Assembly (NCBI RefSeq): GCF_963966145.1 | Contig: NC_091049.1 | Location: 25,978,001 to 26,042,000 of the forward strand | From: Tenebrio molitor | Taxonomy: Eukaryota > Arthropoda > Insecta > Coleoptera > Tenebrionidae | Direction: 5' to 3' | DNA: 64,000 bases | Shown: positions 1-12,050 of the stretch, one piece after another | Layout of the letters: every line of letters starts with the position of its first letter | Position numbering within the stretch: position 1 is the first letter of the stretch | The notes under the pieces: model-generated | The model's database searches: none | What the model was told of the DNA's origin: nothing | The model's input: the letters and a program-made list of their open reading frames with translations, nothing else | Program-made: the position numbers and the translations under genes

Positions 1-1
1 G

Positions 2-300
2 GAACAACCAGAAATTAATATTCAGGCTTTTCCTGCATGGTTTAAGAAATCAAATATTCACCCTGAGACTGAGGGTTTTATATTTGCAATACAAGATCGT
101 GTTATCAATACAAGAAATTATAAAAAACACGTATGCGGTTTAAAATCGGTCATCGATAAATGTAGGATTTGCGGAACTGAAGAGGAAACCATTGAACACG
201 TCATTTCTTCTTGCACCGTTTTGGCTTAAAGCGAATATAAGAAACGTCATGATATATTTGCTAAAATTATACATGAATTTAGCTGTTAAATTCAATTTAT
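2..300 (+). pseudogene. C-terminal tail of a non-LTR retrotransposon ORF2 (relic)
   Basis: The frame starting at base 2 reads a typical insect LINE C-terminus. It has a TEGFIFAIQDRVINTRNY stretch followed by a CCHC-type zinc knuckle (CRICGTEEETIEH, then a Cys). The frame hits TAA inside the former ORF at about 228-230. Similarity continues weakly past this stop (a YKKRHDIFAKII stretch) until another frame break near 290. Only the extreme C-terminus lies in the window. The element is dead and ends just before the duplicated FAS unit begins near 346, so it marks the left edge of the array. Confidence 0.7.
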
Positions 301-345
301 TAAAGGATACACAACCACATTACATTTATAAACCAGAAAGTTGAT

Positions 346-623
346 CACCATATTTTTTAGTGAAGAAGTTTTCTATCAGTAGTACGCCATAGTATACAGA
401 TTCAGATGAAGCTTAAAGGAATTCTTCATGATATTTCATTTTTTTAATTAACTTTCTTGCGAATATTTGTTTTAGCTATACTCCTTCATTTTTAAGCATT
501 TTATACACGCACTCGTACATATTTTACGCCATTTAATAATAACTCTGGAAACTCATAATAGTTGGTAATAGCTTTCCAAAGATTTTAACGGTGTTGTCAG
601 ATAAGTATCGAGCTATGCCAGAA
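346..623 (+). other. 5' flank of FAS-like copy 1, homologous to the flanks of copies 2-4
   Basis: This stretch matches 21540-21845, 36050-36321 and 52378-52661. Homology starts at about 346, so this is the left boundary of the duplicated unit. I see no convincing TATA box. Just before the start codon all copies have a pyrimidine-containing tract ending in TTGTCAG (copy 1: 594-600), which looks like a splice acceptor. A 5'-UTR intron or a further upstream exon is therefore possible. Confidence 0.55.
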
Positions 624-3600
624 ATGGACGCGAGTCAACCTCACGCCAGATCCGACACACCCGACTTCGAGTACAGCCGATGGCTCTCTTCCGCCCCTCC
701 GGGCGAAGAAGTGGTCATTTCCGGCATGTCCGGTCGCCTTCCGGATTCCAGAAACATTCACGAATTTCGCGACAACCTCTTCAGTAAAACGGACATGGTG
801 AGCGATGACGACCGACGCTGGCAATTGGACCATCCGGAGGTTCCCAAAAGGAGTGCCAAAATCCCCAATATCGACCACTTAGATGCGGGATACTTCGGGG
901 TGCACCACCGCCAAGCAAACCACATGGACCCCATGACGCGGGTTTTATTGGAGACGGCGGTGGAGGCGATCATTGACGCCGGAATGAATCCCTCGGAGCT
1001 GGAAGGTTCGAGGACTGGTGTCTTCGCGGGGGTGAGTTGTTCAGACATGAAGAAGTCCATCTTGGTGGGTGTTACACAACCGCAGAAATTTGGACTGACA
1101 GGGTATGTCTGGAAGGCGGTACTGCGGGTAGTGAGTCAGTGCGTTTTAGGTACTTGAGGTCTATGAACGTGCACAGGGTCAGCTACTTCCTGAAACTGAA
1201 AGGTCCGGCGTGCATGGTCGACACAGCTTGCAGCAGTTCTTTGAACGCCTTGGATTTGGCTTTCAGAGCCATCAGGAGTGGACAATGCGACAACGCTATA
1301 GTCAGCGGCAGCAATCTTCAACTACATCCAGGCAACACTCTTCAGTTCTTCCGGTATTGTCACCTGCACACGTTAATAAACGCTTTCTCATGTCGATTTT
1401 GTCTCCAGGTTGGGAGTACTGAGCAAGGAGGGCGTCTGTCGTGTGTTCGACCAAGACGCAAGCGGCTACGTCAAAGGCGAGGCCATTGCGAGTATTTTCC
1501 TTCAAAAAGCGAAGAACGCGCGGCGGATCTACGCCCAAATCATCAACATCAAAGTCAATTCTGACGGTTTCAAAGAACAAGGCATCACCTTCCCCTCTAC
1601 TCTAACGCAGAAGCAACTCATGACGGAAATCTACGATGAGAGCGGGATCCACCCTTCCGAAATTAGCTACTTGGAGGCGCACGGGACCGGTACCCAAGTC
1701 GGAGATCCCCATGAAGTCGAAGCTATCGACCACGTCTTGGCTAAAAAACGCGACAAACCCCTCTTGGTCGGATCTGTAAAATCGAATATCGGACACACAG
1801 AACCAGCTTCTGGAGTTTGTTCCATCATCAAAGTGTTGATAGCGATGGAAACTGGGTTGATTGCTCCTAATATCAACCTGAAACAGATCAAGGCGGGCTT
1901 GGAGGGGTTCGAACAAGGTAGAATGAAGGTGGTACTCGATTTAACAGAATTAGAAGGCGACGAGGCTATCGTGGGAGTCAACAATTTTGGTTTCGGAGGT
2001 AATAACTGTCACACGATGCTAAAAAGATTCACAAATAAGAAAGTCGACGGAGGAATACCCAAGGATGACGTTCCCCGATTGATCTGCGTTAGTGGGCGCA
2101 CAGAAGAAGCAGTTTTGTCTCTGCTGAATGATGTTAATTGTAGAAAACTTGACGCCGAACACGTGGGTCTATTCCATCAAATTTACAAAAAAAAATTTGA
2201 CAATCATATTTATCGAGGTTTCACAATAGCTTCGAAGAACGGTCCACTCAGGACCTCCTCGAAATTCTTTTCATTTCAACAGAAACCTCTTTACGTCTAT
2301 TTCGGTCAATTCGAACGCTCCTTCAAGCTTCTTGGTTCCTGTCTTATGCATTTTCCTATCTTCAAAAATACAATCTCCAGGTAAGTCTTTCATCTTTCTT
2401 CGAAGATTCACTCTAGTCAACGTTATTTGAAGAATCGACAATATCTTGGCAACCAAAAACGTCAACATCTTGGACACAATTTTGAAGGATCAAATCCAAG
2501 AAGACAACATCCTCGGTGCCATTGTCGTGCAAGCAGGGCTCGTGGATGTCTTGAAATCTTTAGAACTGATCCCAACCGCAGTGTATGGCGACTCTTGGGG
2601 CAAGATAGTCAGCAATTACTACTACGACCTCATTACCATAGAAGAAACGGTATTGACAGCCTACAAGATCAGTCAAGAACAGTCGAACGTCCATTTCGAC
2701 GGCATCGCCAAATTCAGTAGTTTGCTTAAATCAATTCCCAAAAGACAAGACCGTTACTTTAGTAAAACCCAGAATTTGCCAAATCTAGAGTTGCGTGGCC
2801 AATCCTTGAGTCACGAAACCTTGCTCAAAATGCAGAAAAATTCATTGGTATTAAATGTTTCCGACCAACAATTAGACAACAAAGACGTCTTGCACTTGGA
2901 AGGCAACCTCGTCAACTTTTTGGAGGTTTTGGGAAGGTATCTGCCCAAATCCAGATTGTGAGTTGGTTTTCACTTAAAATCTTGTAGATTGTACGAATGG
3001 GGTTACAATCCTCAACTGCACAAATTGTACCCCGAAATCGTGTACCCCGTGAGTCGAGGCACTCCCATGATCTCGCCCATGGTCAAGTGGGATCATGACA
3101 AGAGTTGGTTCGCTTACAAGTTTACTAAGTTTTTTGCATCAGACGCCGAACAGAGGTATTACGATGTTTCAAACGACTACGAAGGGTTTAAGCACATAGC
3201 GGGGCACGTGATTGATGGTTTGTTAGACTAAAAAAATAGAACAATTTACTGATGAAACGTTTTAGGTCGCAATTTGTTTCCTGCCACGGAATATTTGCAT
3301 CTAGTATGGCAAACATTAGCTCAAAGTCGGAGATCGTTGGTGAATGATTTGCCGGTGATTTTCGAAAACTGCAAATTTATACGCGCCGTAACGATGCCGA
3401 AAAATGGTCCTGTTAAACTCATCATCACTATCCAGAGAGGCACTGGTAATTTTGAAGTTATGGACAAAGACGTAGTTGTTGCGACAGGTCGAATTACCCC
3501 CTGTTCTAATATAAGTCAAGAACAAATTAATTTAGAACCACATGTTCTCAACACTGAAGATCCAACATTAATCTTGGAGCAAGAAGAGATCTACAAAGAA

Positions 3601-6600
3601 CTCAACCTTCGGGGATATAATTACAGGCAAGACCGACCATGTCTTTTAGATTCTTTCATAAATTATTATCAGTGGTATGTTTAAGGGTATTGCGAGGTGT
3701 GACATAGGTGCGTCCACCGGTCTAGTCAAGTGGGAAGACAATTGGACCACCTTCATGGATAAGGTGCTTCAAATGAAGGCTATTCAGGTTGAGAGTAAAT
3801 TGCTCTACGTTGCTGTGGGAATAAGAAAATTAACAATAGATCCATTGAAACATCATCAAATAGTGGAAAGTTTCAAAGACAAGGAATCGCTTATTCCTGT
3901 GCACGTCTACAAGGAGAGCAACATCATAAAGTATGATTTGGTGCCCACTCTGACACTTTTAAATTATTTTTGCGCAGATCTGGCGGAATTGAATTTCGTG
4001 GAATTACAGCTATGCCCATTTCCAAGAAGAAACCTCGTTTGGAGCCAGTTTTGGAGAAATATCAGTTTGTTCCCAATCAGGGGTCGCTTGACTTGTCCCA
4101 GCTGATAAGAATCAACATTCAAATCATCCTCGAGAATAGTCGAGAAACTGAATTCAAAGCGGTTGAACTTATGGAAGGTTCCGATGAACTTCTTTTGCCT
4201 CTGGTTTGCAAAGTCCTAGACGACGTCCCTGTCGTCACTCCTGATCTGACAGTCTCCACTAAAACTGTTTTGGACCCGATTCCTGGTGTCAAAATCGAAC
4301 AATTTGTTCTCACTCCTCAGAGCAACTTGCTTTTGATCGTCGCCACTAAACTTCTACAAAATCCCACTTCATTAAAACAGGTACTGTACTCTCTTCACCC
4401 TAAAGGTTTTGTCTTGACTAGAGAAGAAGTCGAATTTGAGATCTCGGATTTGGACAATATCGAAGTTGTCACAGAGTACAAGACGGCCAAAGAGAAATTG
4501 ATACTTTTTAAGAAGTCTGAAGAAAAAATTGACATGAAATTTGTCGAGGTGTCGACAAACAACTCCGAGTGGTTGTCTCAGTTGCAAAACTTTGTAAAAT
4601 CTGAAGCGAATGTCGTCGTTTACGGTCAAAATCGCGAACCTGACGGCTTGATCGGATTGGTCAACTGTCTTAGGAAAGAGCCGGGGGGACACAAGGTCAA
4701 GTGTTTCTTCATGATGGACGAGGCGCCAGATTTCGACCCTCAAGTACCTTTCTATGGAGATCAATTGAGAAAAAATCTCGCCGTAAACATTTACAAGTCG
4801 GGGAAGTGGGGGACTTACAGACATTTTTTGTTGGAAGAGTTACAAGAAGTGGAATGTGAGCATTGTTTCGGAGACGTTTCAGCTAAGGGAGACTTGTCGA
4901 GCATGAGATGGTTGGAAGGGCCGCCCATTGACGAGTCCCGACTCCCCGAAACTCAAGTCCTCATCTATGTCAGTGGAGTTTATTTTATTTGACGATGATG
5001 AGTTTGCATTACCTTGCAGAATTACTACTCCGCTATCAACTTCAGGGATATTATGCTGGCGTCGGGTCGTATCAGCGCGGAAGCTATCACTACCGACCGC
5101 ATCAAACAAGAGTGTCTGATAGGTATCGAGTTCGCCGGTTTAGATCCGAAGTAACTTTGCAAACAGATATCGCAAGTTCCTACATTTTTTTTGTTAAAGG
5201 GGACGCCGAGTCATGGGTGTTGTTGACAATCGTGCGCTAGCAAGTTATGTTAGAGGCGATTCTCAGTTCTTGTGGGAGGTACCCGAGTCGTGGAGCTTGG
5301 AAGACGCAGTCACCATCCCCGCTGTTTACTCCACAGTGATTTATGCTTTGCTTTTGGTGAAACCTTCAAACTAAGAATATGCATTTTAATCCACTTACCT
5401 CACAGGCCGTAGACCTCAAACCCAACAGTACCGTCTTGATCCATTCCGGTACCGGAGGAATCGGTCTCGCGGCTTTGAACGTGTGTCTTCATCACCAGTT
5501 CGAAATTTACGTCACCGTCGGGACTCAAGACAAGCGAGACTATCTTCGAAAGCACTACCCTCAGATTCCTGAAAGTCACATCGGCAACTCTCGCGATACC
5601 ACTTTCGAGGAAATGATCAAAGCCGGTACTAACGATCGTGGCGTTGACGCCGTGTTGAATTCTTTGAGCGAAGATAAGCTCAGAGCATCGGTGAGATGCC
5701 TGGCGCGCGGCGGACGCTTCTTAGAAATTGGAAAGTTCGACCTTGCGAACGACTCGAGTCTCAGTCTTCTCTTGCTGGAACGAGGAGCGAGCTACCACGG
5801 AATCATGTTGGACCAGATCTTCAAAAACTCGGCGGAATTAAAAGTGAAACTTGTCGACGCTTTATGCAAAGGTATTCACGATGGGTACGTTAAGCCCTTA
5901 CCGAGGGTCGTGTTCGGCAGAGACGAACTGGTGCCGGCGTTCAAATACATGACCACTGGGAAGCACATAGGGAAGGTTTTGGTGAAAGTGAGGGACGAAG
6001 GAGATGTGAGAGGTGTTGGAACCAAAAGGTTATTCCCCGCGCTTCCGAGGTGAGTACCGTAATAGAAAAGGTCCACACACATCTTTGAGACTAATCTGTT
6101 GTACTAATTACTGTAATTGCATTGAAGATTCAACTGCGATTTGACCAAGTCGTACGTCATCATTGGGGGGTTGGGAGGATTCGGTTTGGAATTGGCCGAT
6201 TGGCTGATCTTGAGGGACGCCCGGAAATTGGTCCTGGTCTCCAGATCGGGAGTAAAAACAGGATACCAAACCCAAAAAATAAGGTAAGTTTGTTATTTTA
6301 GAGAATCTTCATCTAACTCCCTCCAGACTTTGGAGGTCTTACGGCGTTGAGGTTGAAATTTCGACGCGAGACGTCACAACCAAGCAAGGTTGTCTTGATT
6401 TGATTTGCGAAGCTACCGAACTGGGTTCCATCGACGCCATCTTCAATCTAGCTGTTGTTCTTAAAGATGCGCTCTTGGAGGACCAAACCGAAGAGACTTT
6501 CCGCCTGTCTTTGGCTCCCAAAGCTCGAACCACCACCTATCTGGATCAAATAACTCGCGAGATCTGTACACATTTGAGGTCAGTACTGAGTAAGCTTCCC

Positions 6601-8255
6601 AGATTGTGATTGTCTGGTTTAGGTATTTCGTCATCTTCTCTTCGGTTTCCTGCGGTCGTGGCAACGCCGGTCAGACCAACTACGGCATGGCCAACTCGAT
6701 CATGGAGAGGATCTGTGAGAGAAGAAAACGCGACGGATTTCCAGCTTTGGCGATCCAGTGGGGCGCCATTGGAGACGTACGTTTGGACCAATCGGTGTTG
6801 AGCAATTTTGACTGTTGTTGTTCAAGGTGGGACTCGTTGCCAAAATGCAGAAGGAGAACAAGGAACTGGTGATCGGTGGTACTCTCCAACAGAGCATTTC
6901 GAGTTGTTTGGAAGTGTTGGATAGGTTCTTGAAGCAAGACAATACCGTTGTTTCCAGCATGTTAGTCGCAGAGAAGCGCAACAGGAATCACGGTGCGACT
7001 AGCGCTGTGGAAGCTGTTGCCAACGTCTTAGGCATCAAGGACATCAAGACCGTGAGTCAACATGCGACGTTGGCCGAGCTGGGGATGGACTCGATGATGG
7101 GCACTGAAGTCATCCAACTTTTGGAGAAGGAGTTTGAGATTTACATCACCACAAAAGACGTCAGGAGCTTGAGTTTTGCAAAGTAACAGCTTCACAGTTG
7201 TGGTACTCCCAATAATTCTACGGTCATTCCAGATTGACGGAAATCGAATCAGAGAAGAAGAAAGTCGACGAAACGAAGAGTCTGAACAAGACGCAACAAG
7301 GCACCGACTTGCTGATCCAGTTCATACCGGACAATCAAGCAGATAGTAGACCGATTGTAAAACTCTCCTGTGAAGGGCAAGACAATGAGAGACAAACGGT
7401 TTTAGTCTTTCCGGGAATTGAAGGAGTTTTTAATCTTCTTGAGGGCCTCGTAAAAAGTCTTCAAGCTCGGGTTTTGGGAGTGCAGTACAGCTATCAGGAG
7501 TCCGAAATTTCAGTAGAGGAAATTGCAAAGACAAGTCTTCCAGTTAGTTGGGGTATTTAATTTGACAATTATGAACATTAATTTTTTAGCACATCGAGGA
7601 AAATATATCCAAAGATGAATCCTTGACTTTAATCGGTTACTCTTTCGGAGTTTCAGTCTGTCTAGAAGTTCTTAGTTTGTTAGAGAATAGAGGTTACAGT
7701 GGCAAAGTGATTTCAATCGATGGTTCACCGACATATCTGCGGTCGAGTATGTTAAATTTTTTTCCGGGCGACACCGAAGCCGAGTTCCAAACCAATCTCG
7801 TGTACAAAATTTTGGCGGTGTTAATACCGGTGGATTTGCTGGCCCCGTACAGGGTATTACTGACGTACACTTAATTTCCGGTTTAAAAAGTGTTGTTTCA
7901 GGAAAAGTTTTTGAAGTGTTCTGATTTGAACGAGAGGTGCGATCTAGCCCTGACGTTAATACCTTCGAAGGTTGCCAATAGACAAAAATTGGAAAAACAG
8001 GCAGTGGTCGCACTCTATAACCGGTCCAAAGCCGCCATAAATTACGAGTTTTGCCACGACAAAATTCAGTCGAAAGCTTACTTGTTCATGGCCAAGTATC
8101 CCGTAGTTGACGAAGACGAAGATTACCATTTGTCGATGGTTTTTGAGCATTCCGTACAAGTTACCACGGTCGATGGCGATCATGTTACCATATTGAAACA
8201 ACCGGAGCTAATTAAAGACATCAATAAATTATTAGCATGTGTAGATGATATTTAG
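624..8255 (+). CDS. Fatty acid synthase-like protein, copy 1 (KS-degenerate MAT-DH-psiME/psiKR-ER-KR-ACP-TE)
   Basis: Predicted cytosolic type I FAS paralogue that extends acyl chains with malonyl units and NADPH. Exons: 624-1102, 1150-1353, 1409-2380, 2433-2936, 2988-3217, 3266-3626, 3673-3930, 3978-4968, 5020-5150, 5200-5356, 5406-6049, 6128-6283, 6327-6578, 6623-6776, 6827-7182, 7233-7542, 7590-7853, 7902-8255. They sum to 2258 codons plus stop; intron 6 is GC-AG. KS (about 30-430) has Cys187, His319 and His357. The MAT region (about 500-710) keeps only GDSWG (Ser606) and lacks the GMGxQW loop and ferredoxin-like subdomain. DH has His793 in HVIDGRNLFP and Asp946/Gln950. ER has GTGGIG (1444-1449). 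KR has GGLGGFG and Tyr1800/Asn1804. ACP has GMDSMM (Ser1920). TE has GYSFG (Ser2071) and His2235. At 2258 aa it is shorter than typical animal FAS (about 2400-2500), mainly in MAT and psiME. ATG 624 was chosen because it is conserved in all copies; ATG 615 (in frame) is absent from copy 2. No lesion is seen. Substrate and product are unknown. Confidence 0.9.
3627..3672 (+). other. GC-AG intron (intron 6) of copy 1
   Basis: Exon 6 ends TAC AG and the intron starts GCAAGA rather than GT. It ends TTATCAG before TGGTATG. Joining gives GYNYSGMFKGI, which matches the FAS family pattern GYDYGxxFxGI. Reading through instead gives a stop about 18 codons later. The same GC donor is present in copies 2 (24850-24895) and 3 (39309-39354); in copy 4 the segment is deleted. 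Confidence 0.85.
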
Positions 8256-8296
8256 AGCTTAAGGTTTTACTTTTGTCAATTATATTTATACATTTT

Positions 8297-8353
8297 AATA
8301 AAATGTCTACAATAGAAGCATTTAAAATGATTGAGAATAAATATCCAAATAAA
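8297..8353 (+). terminator. Polyadenylation signals of copy 1
   Basis: Three AATAAA hexamers lie 41-98 nt after the stop codon (8297-8302, 8336-8341, 8348-8353). No competing gene lies downstream, so transcription of copy 1 probably ends here. Confidence 0.5.
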
Positions 8354-8938
8354 TGTGTGGAAAAAAATAATCCTACAAACTTTTTTGTATCAAACTAATA
8401 ATAGATTTTATGTACGATCATGTAGAAAGTAGGCACTTTTTGCACTAAATATTGTTGTCAAAGTTGACATTTAGTGAACTGACGGAATCGTGCCATAAAA
8501 CTTTTAGTACACGCTTTTATGGAACAGAACTGTCAGAGTACAACAATACAATTTGTTGGAAACATTGTTTAGAAGTAGGTTGCTAAACGGCGTGGTTCCC
8601 AAACGACTTTGATTAAGTATTCATAAAATATTGAATCAATAATTATTATTTTATACAAATTTATGTTGAAGATCTCACGATCGCAGATACAATATTGTAA
8701 GACATACGTGTAAAAACATCCATTGTTGCCCTCACATCCTTTAAAATACTCCCTCGTACCTCGGTCGTATTTTAAATCCGTTCGTGGAATAAAGGATAAC
8801 TTTTTACACTCATATCTTAAATAACTATTGCTTATCAAGGCCAAAAACGTGCATCTTTTTCGTCCGAGTTATATTTATGGTGACAGGACAATTATTGCGA
8901 TTATCATCTGGGATGTCCGGCAGCGTATTAGACATTAA
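8354..8938 (+). other. 3' flank of copy 1, shared with other units
   Basis: No gene is seen. The segment from about 8850 to 8938 matches the 3' flanks of copies 2-4 (29640-29745, 44100-44200, 59280-59380). Homology breaks at about 8938, after a GTATTAGACATTA stretch, and resumes at about 16078. About 7.1 kb is thus inserted in unit 1 only. Confidence 0.5.
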
Positions 8939-8946
8939 AGCAAGCC

Positions 8947-9115
8947 CCCCATACACGCTCCGTTAATCCTCAGAGCAAGAACTGCGCAGGCCCGGCTTTC
9001 CGTATTTCCGGATTCGGCCTGAATACCCCCTCCGCCATACACGATCTGGAAATTCTCTGAAGAAAAACTGTGCAGTCTGGACTTCGGGGATGCCTAAATA
9101 AACTTTCCGCCACAG
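8947..9115. repeat. Two diverged direct repeats of about 85 bp
   Basis: The segments 8947-9032 and 9033-9115 share an ordered set of words: CCATACACG, then an AACTGYGCAG block, then CTTTCC or TTCGG, then CCGCCA. They appear to be a tandem duplication at the left edge of the unit 1 insertion. No coding potential is seen. Confidence 0.4.
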
Positions 9116-9402
9116 GCTTTTCTATCAGTAGTGTAATCGACTTTATTTATTTTCTACGGTAAAGCGTTTAGTTTGCTAAAAAAAAGTCCATTAACCTAAT
9201 GAACATTAATTTGGTATTTCTTTCAATTTCAAATTTGCTGACATCAAATTCATTAATTCAATTATTCCCTGATTCTAACTGGAATTACCAAAAATGTCTA
9301 ACGAGTGTTTTACTGCAACGTTTTTCCCCATGACTATTTGTTGCCCTTTTGTATCTTTCGTACTAGTACAATTTCCAAGGTCGGCAAGTTTCATTTGGGT
9401 AC

Positions 9403-9915
9403 TGTTACGATTTAAATTTCCCACCAAATCGTATTTCTAGAACCTTCTAAAACGTTCCGGAACGTGCGCGCGGCCAGCAGCATTTCCGTATCCGCCGAAC
9501 TGAAAAACCTTACTAGAGGGGCAGAAGGCATATAAGGGAGGAACAAGCGCGATTTGAGGAGATTCTCACGACCGATTGTCCGGTGTGTGTGTTTGTGTTC
9601 TAAGGGGAAGTGTAGGGGGTGTCGTTCAAGTAACTCGTGCTCGAGCCATATCGCCGCGGCGGATTCGAGACTTCCACTACGAAGGGTTCGACGAACCCAA
9701 CGCTCAAACGGATTAAACCCACGTCACCCCTGTTGGACCGCTCATCCCCCAAAGCCCACCTAGAGAGCACGGACATAGTATCGAGCAGGCCCACGGCAGA
9801 ACACCTACGCCACCAGGTCGTGGATCTCCAAGGAAAGTCGTAACGAAAATGTTATCTTAGTGGAGTAACGATAGACAAAAATACGGCGTTATTTCGGAAC
9901 CGGTAGCAAGAGGTC
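9403..9915 (+). mobile_element. LTR fragment related to the solo LTR at 10719-12050
   Basis: It starts TGTTACGATTTAAAT just after GTAC, like the intact solo LTR, and has a similar promoter-like block (GCATATAAGGGAGG near 9529). It breaks off near 9915. Its last 50 bp or so (a GTGGAGTAACG stretch through GGAACCGGTAGCAAGAG) reappear inverted at about 13427-13475. The copy is therefore disrupted or rearranged. Confidence 0.55.
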
Positions 9916-10247
9916 CGATTGTCATCATTTTTTTTTAATGTCATGAATACAATATACTAAAACTTGTATGGGTTAAAAATTGACGCTCATAACGGGACAC
10001 TCGAAAACAAAACAAAAAAATCCGAAAACTTGATTTGCATTTATTTTGATGGTTAAAAAGGTGAAATAAACTATTCTGACAATACTTTTTGAAATTGTAT
10101 ATCTGACTTTGTTATGAGAACTCTTCAAATGATCATTGTGACGGGTATTGGTAAAAATATGCAAGAAATGCTGAAAGTAAAAATTTACAAATTTATTAAG
10201 AGTAGATATACCGTGAGATCATTTATCTTTATAATTAAAGAAGGCTA

Positions 10248-10477
10248 TTATGACTTTGGAACTATATTGGCAACACCACCGACACTTTGATTTGAATTGT
10301 CAAAGTGACGCTTCAAAATTCAATAGAAATTATGAAACGGCGAGTAACAGTTGTATCGGGATGTTCGATACAACTGTTAACTCGCAGTTGGATATTTTTT
10401 GTTGAATTTTGAAGCGTCTCTTTGACAAACCAAATCAAGATGTCAGCGATGTTGCCAATATAATTTTCAAGTCATAA
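10248..10477. mobile_element. Foldback/MITE element with about 90-bp arms
   Basis: The left end (TTATGACTTTGGAACTATAT) and the right end are near-perfect inverted repeats that extend inward for about 90 bp on each side (CGCTTCAAAATTCAA and its complement). A second inner inverted repeat flanks GGGATG. No ORF is present. It looks like a non-autonomous DNA transposon. Confidence 0.75.
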
Positions 10478-10718
10478 ATTTATGCAGGGTCTCTATAAAT
10501 GATTGTCTGGTCAAGCCAGCCTTGGAATAAAATTTTACTGTTCCGCTTTTTTGAAACCGATGCCAAATTCAAGTCCGTTTTCACGGTCACTTCTGACATT
10601 AATGACGTTTTGTTTGCGTTTGTCAATCGAGTTTTCGTTCCTTATATTCGTTTTATCGCAGTTAATCACAATTAATAAACACCAAAAATCTGTATTTTTC
10701 AACAAAAATTGCAAGTAC

Positions 10719-12050
10719 TGTTACGATTTAAATCGCCGCGCGATTGTAAATCTTCGCGATTTTTCTAGAATGTTCTAGAATCCATGGCGACGGAAACGTA
10801 CTCGGACTTCCGCCGAAAAATCTGCGCACAGAGGGGGTGGAAGCTATAAATCGGGGGAACCAGAGACAGAACGGGGATTTTTCACGACCTTTTGCCGGGG
10901 AGTGTTGTCAGTGCCTGGGGAGAGTCAAGGGGACAGTGATCGAGTGAATTTGCAGGGCCGACGAGACGACGTAGTGGAGTTCACGAGGGCCGTTGGAGAC
11001 GATTCGTCTAAGTACCACCGCCCACATCGCCAAGCGGATCACGGACTTCACTACGGAAGGTTCCAGACCGAACGCTTTTGCGGATCAGGATCTCGTCGGG
11101 TCCTGTCAGTCCAGGTCGTCCCCGGACTCACCGGAAGGTGCCGGATCTACCCTCCAGCAAGTCAGGAGCAGTGGTGACACCCCATTTTCCACAGGCCGTA
11201 GCTTCTCAAAGTTTTCGGTTGTATTTTGTCACTCCGTCGAACTAATTGAGCGTTTTGTATTTAACTATAGTCAAATTTCCATTGTCACTCATTATTTCGA
11301 CGGGTGAAAAGTTCTATCAAATTCCTTAATTTGTATATCGCGTTTAGGATTTATAATTTGTTCCACTGTTAAAGTTGCAGTTTTGTCATAAGACGCGTCA
11401 TTTCAGTAATCGTACTAACTTAAGAAAAAATTTCCTTATCAAGTCCGTCGGGTTTTTATATTCACGAACGATTATCAATCCGTGAGTGACCTCGCCAGGA
11501 ATTGTGTATCGCGCTCACCGAACATTTTTTTGCGCGTGGTTCGTACCGGAGAAAAACATCTTAACTTCAATTTTTTTTTTGGAGCGAAGGAAGACTTGGA
11601 GGACCTCCCCGCTTATGCGGGCGGCGTAGCCGAATAGCGACGTTACGTAGGACCAGTCGGCCTTCCTCCTTCGCTAAAGAAGGAATTTTTTTTTACTGTT
11701 TCGCCGGTACTCGTTCGTTGAATATCTGGGACCCGGAGGACCCTCCGAGGAGTTAGGGTTATTGAATTTTGTACACGCCATAGGCTAGTCAGGCTTCGTT
11801 GTTTTCTTTTTCATTTATATCATTATTTTCATTGTTTGACATCTGAATAAACGATTAGTTGGAAGATTGTGTATCATTTCCCGTACTCCGGGCTGTTCTC
11901 ACCAATTTTTCAGCTTCAGTCGGCGTTTCTCGTGGTTCGCATTGTAAACCGAGTCGAAGCCACGACTTGTTCGTTATACCCCTGAACATTCCGGATTTGT
12001 AACCGGTAACAGGGTTGCCCAGTTTCGGGAGCGTAATTTATAACGTAACA
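10719..12050 (+). mobile_element. Solo LTR, 1332 bp, with 4-bp target duplication
   Basis: The ends are the inverted pair TGTTACG (10719) and CGTAACA (to 12050). The direct repeat GTAC flanks it on both sides (10715-10718, 12051-12054). A TATA-like GCTATAAATCGGGGG lies near 10844 and AATAAA near 11848. No internal retroviral-type genes are present, so this is a solo LTR of a Gypsy- or BEL-type element left by LTR-LTR recombination. Its 3' end is also found at 62265-62404. Confidence 0.8.

Noticed and set aside
591..614. Start of copy 1 at the non-ATG codons GTG/TTG upstream
   Set aside because: Nuclear animal genes rarely use these; the conserved ATG is at 624, and the upstream bases look like a splice acceptor.
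2937..2957. Extending exon 4 of copy 1 to the GTGAG at 2958
   Set aside because: It would leave a 30-nt intron and add seven residues not seen in the family. The donor at 2937 gives a 51-nt intron and the family-like LGRLYEWGYNPQ.
624..8255. A bacterial-type polyketide synthase acquired by transfer
   Set aside because: Spliceosomal introns at FAS-like positions, the psi-KR core and the GHVIDGxxxxP, GGLGGFG and FSSVSCGRGN motifs all match animal FAS.
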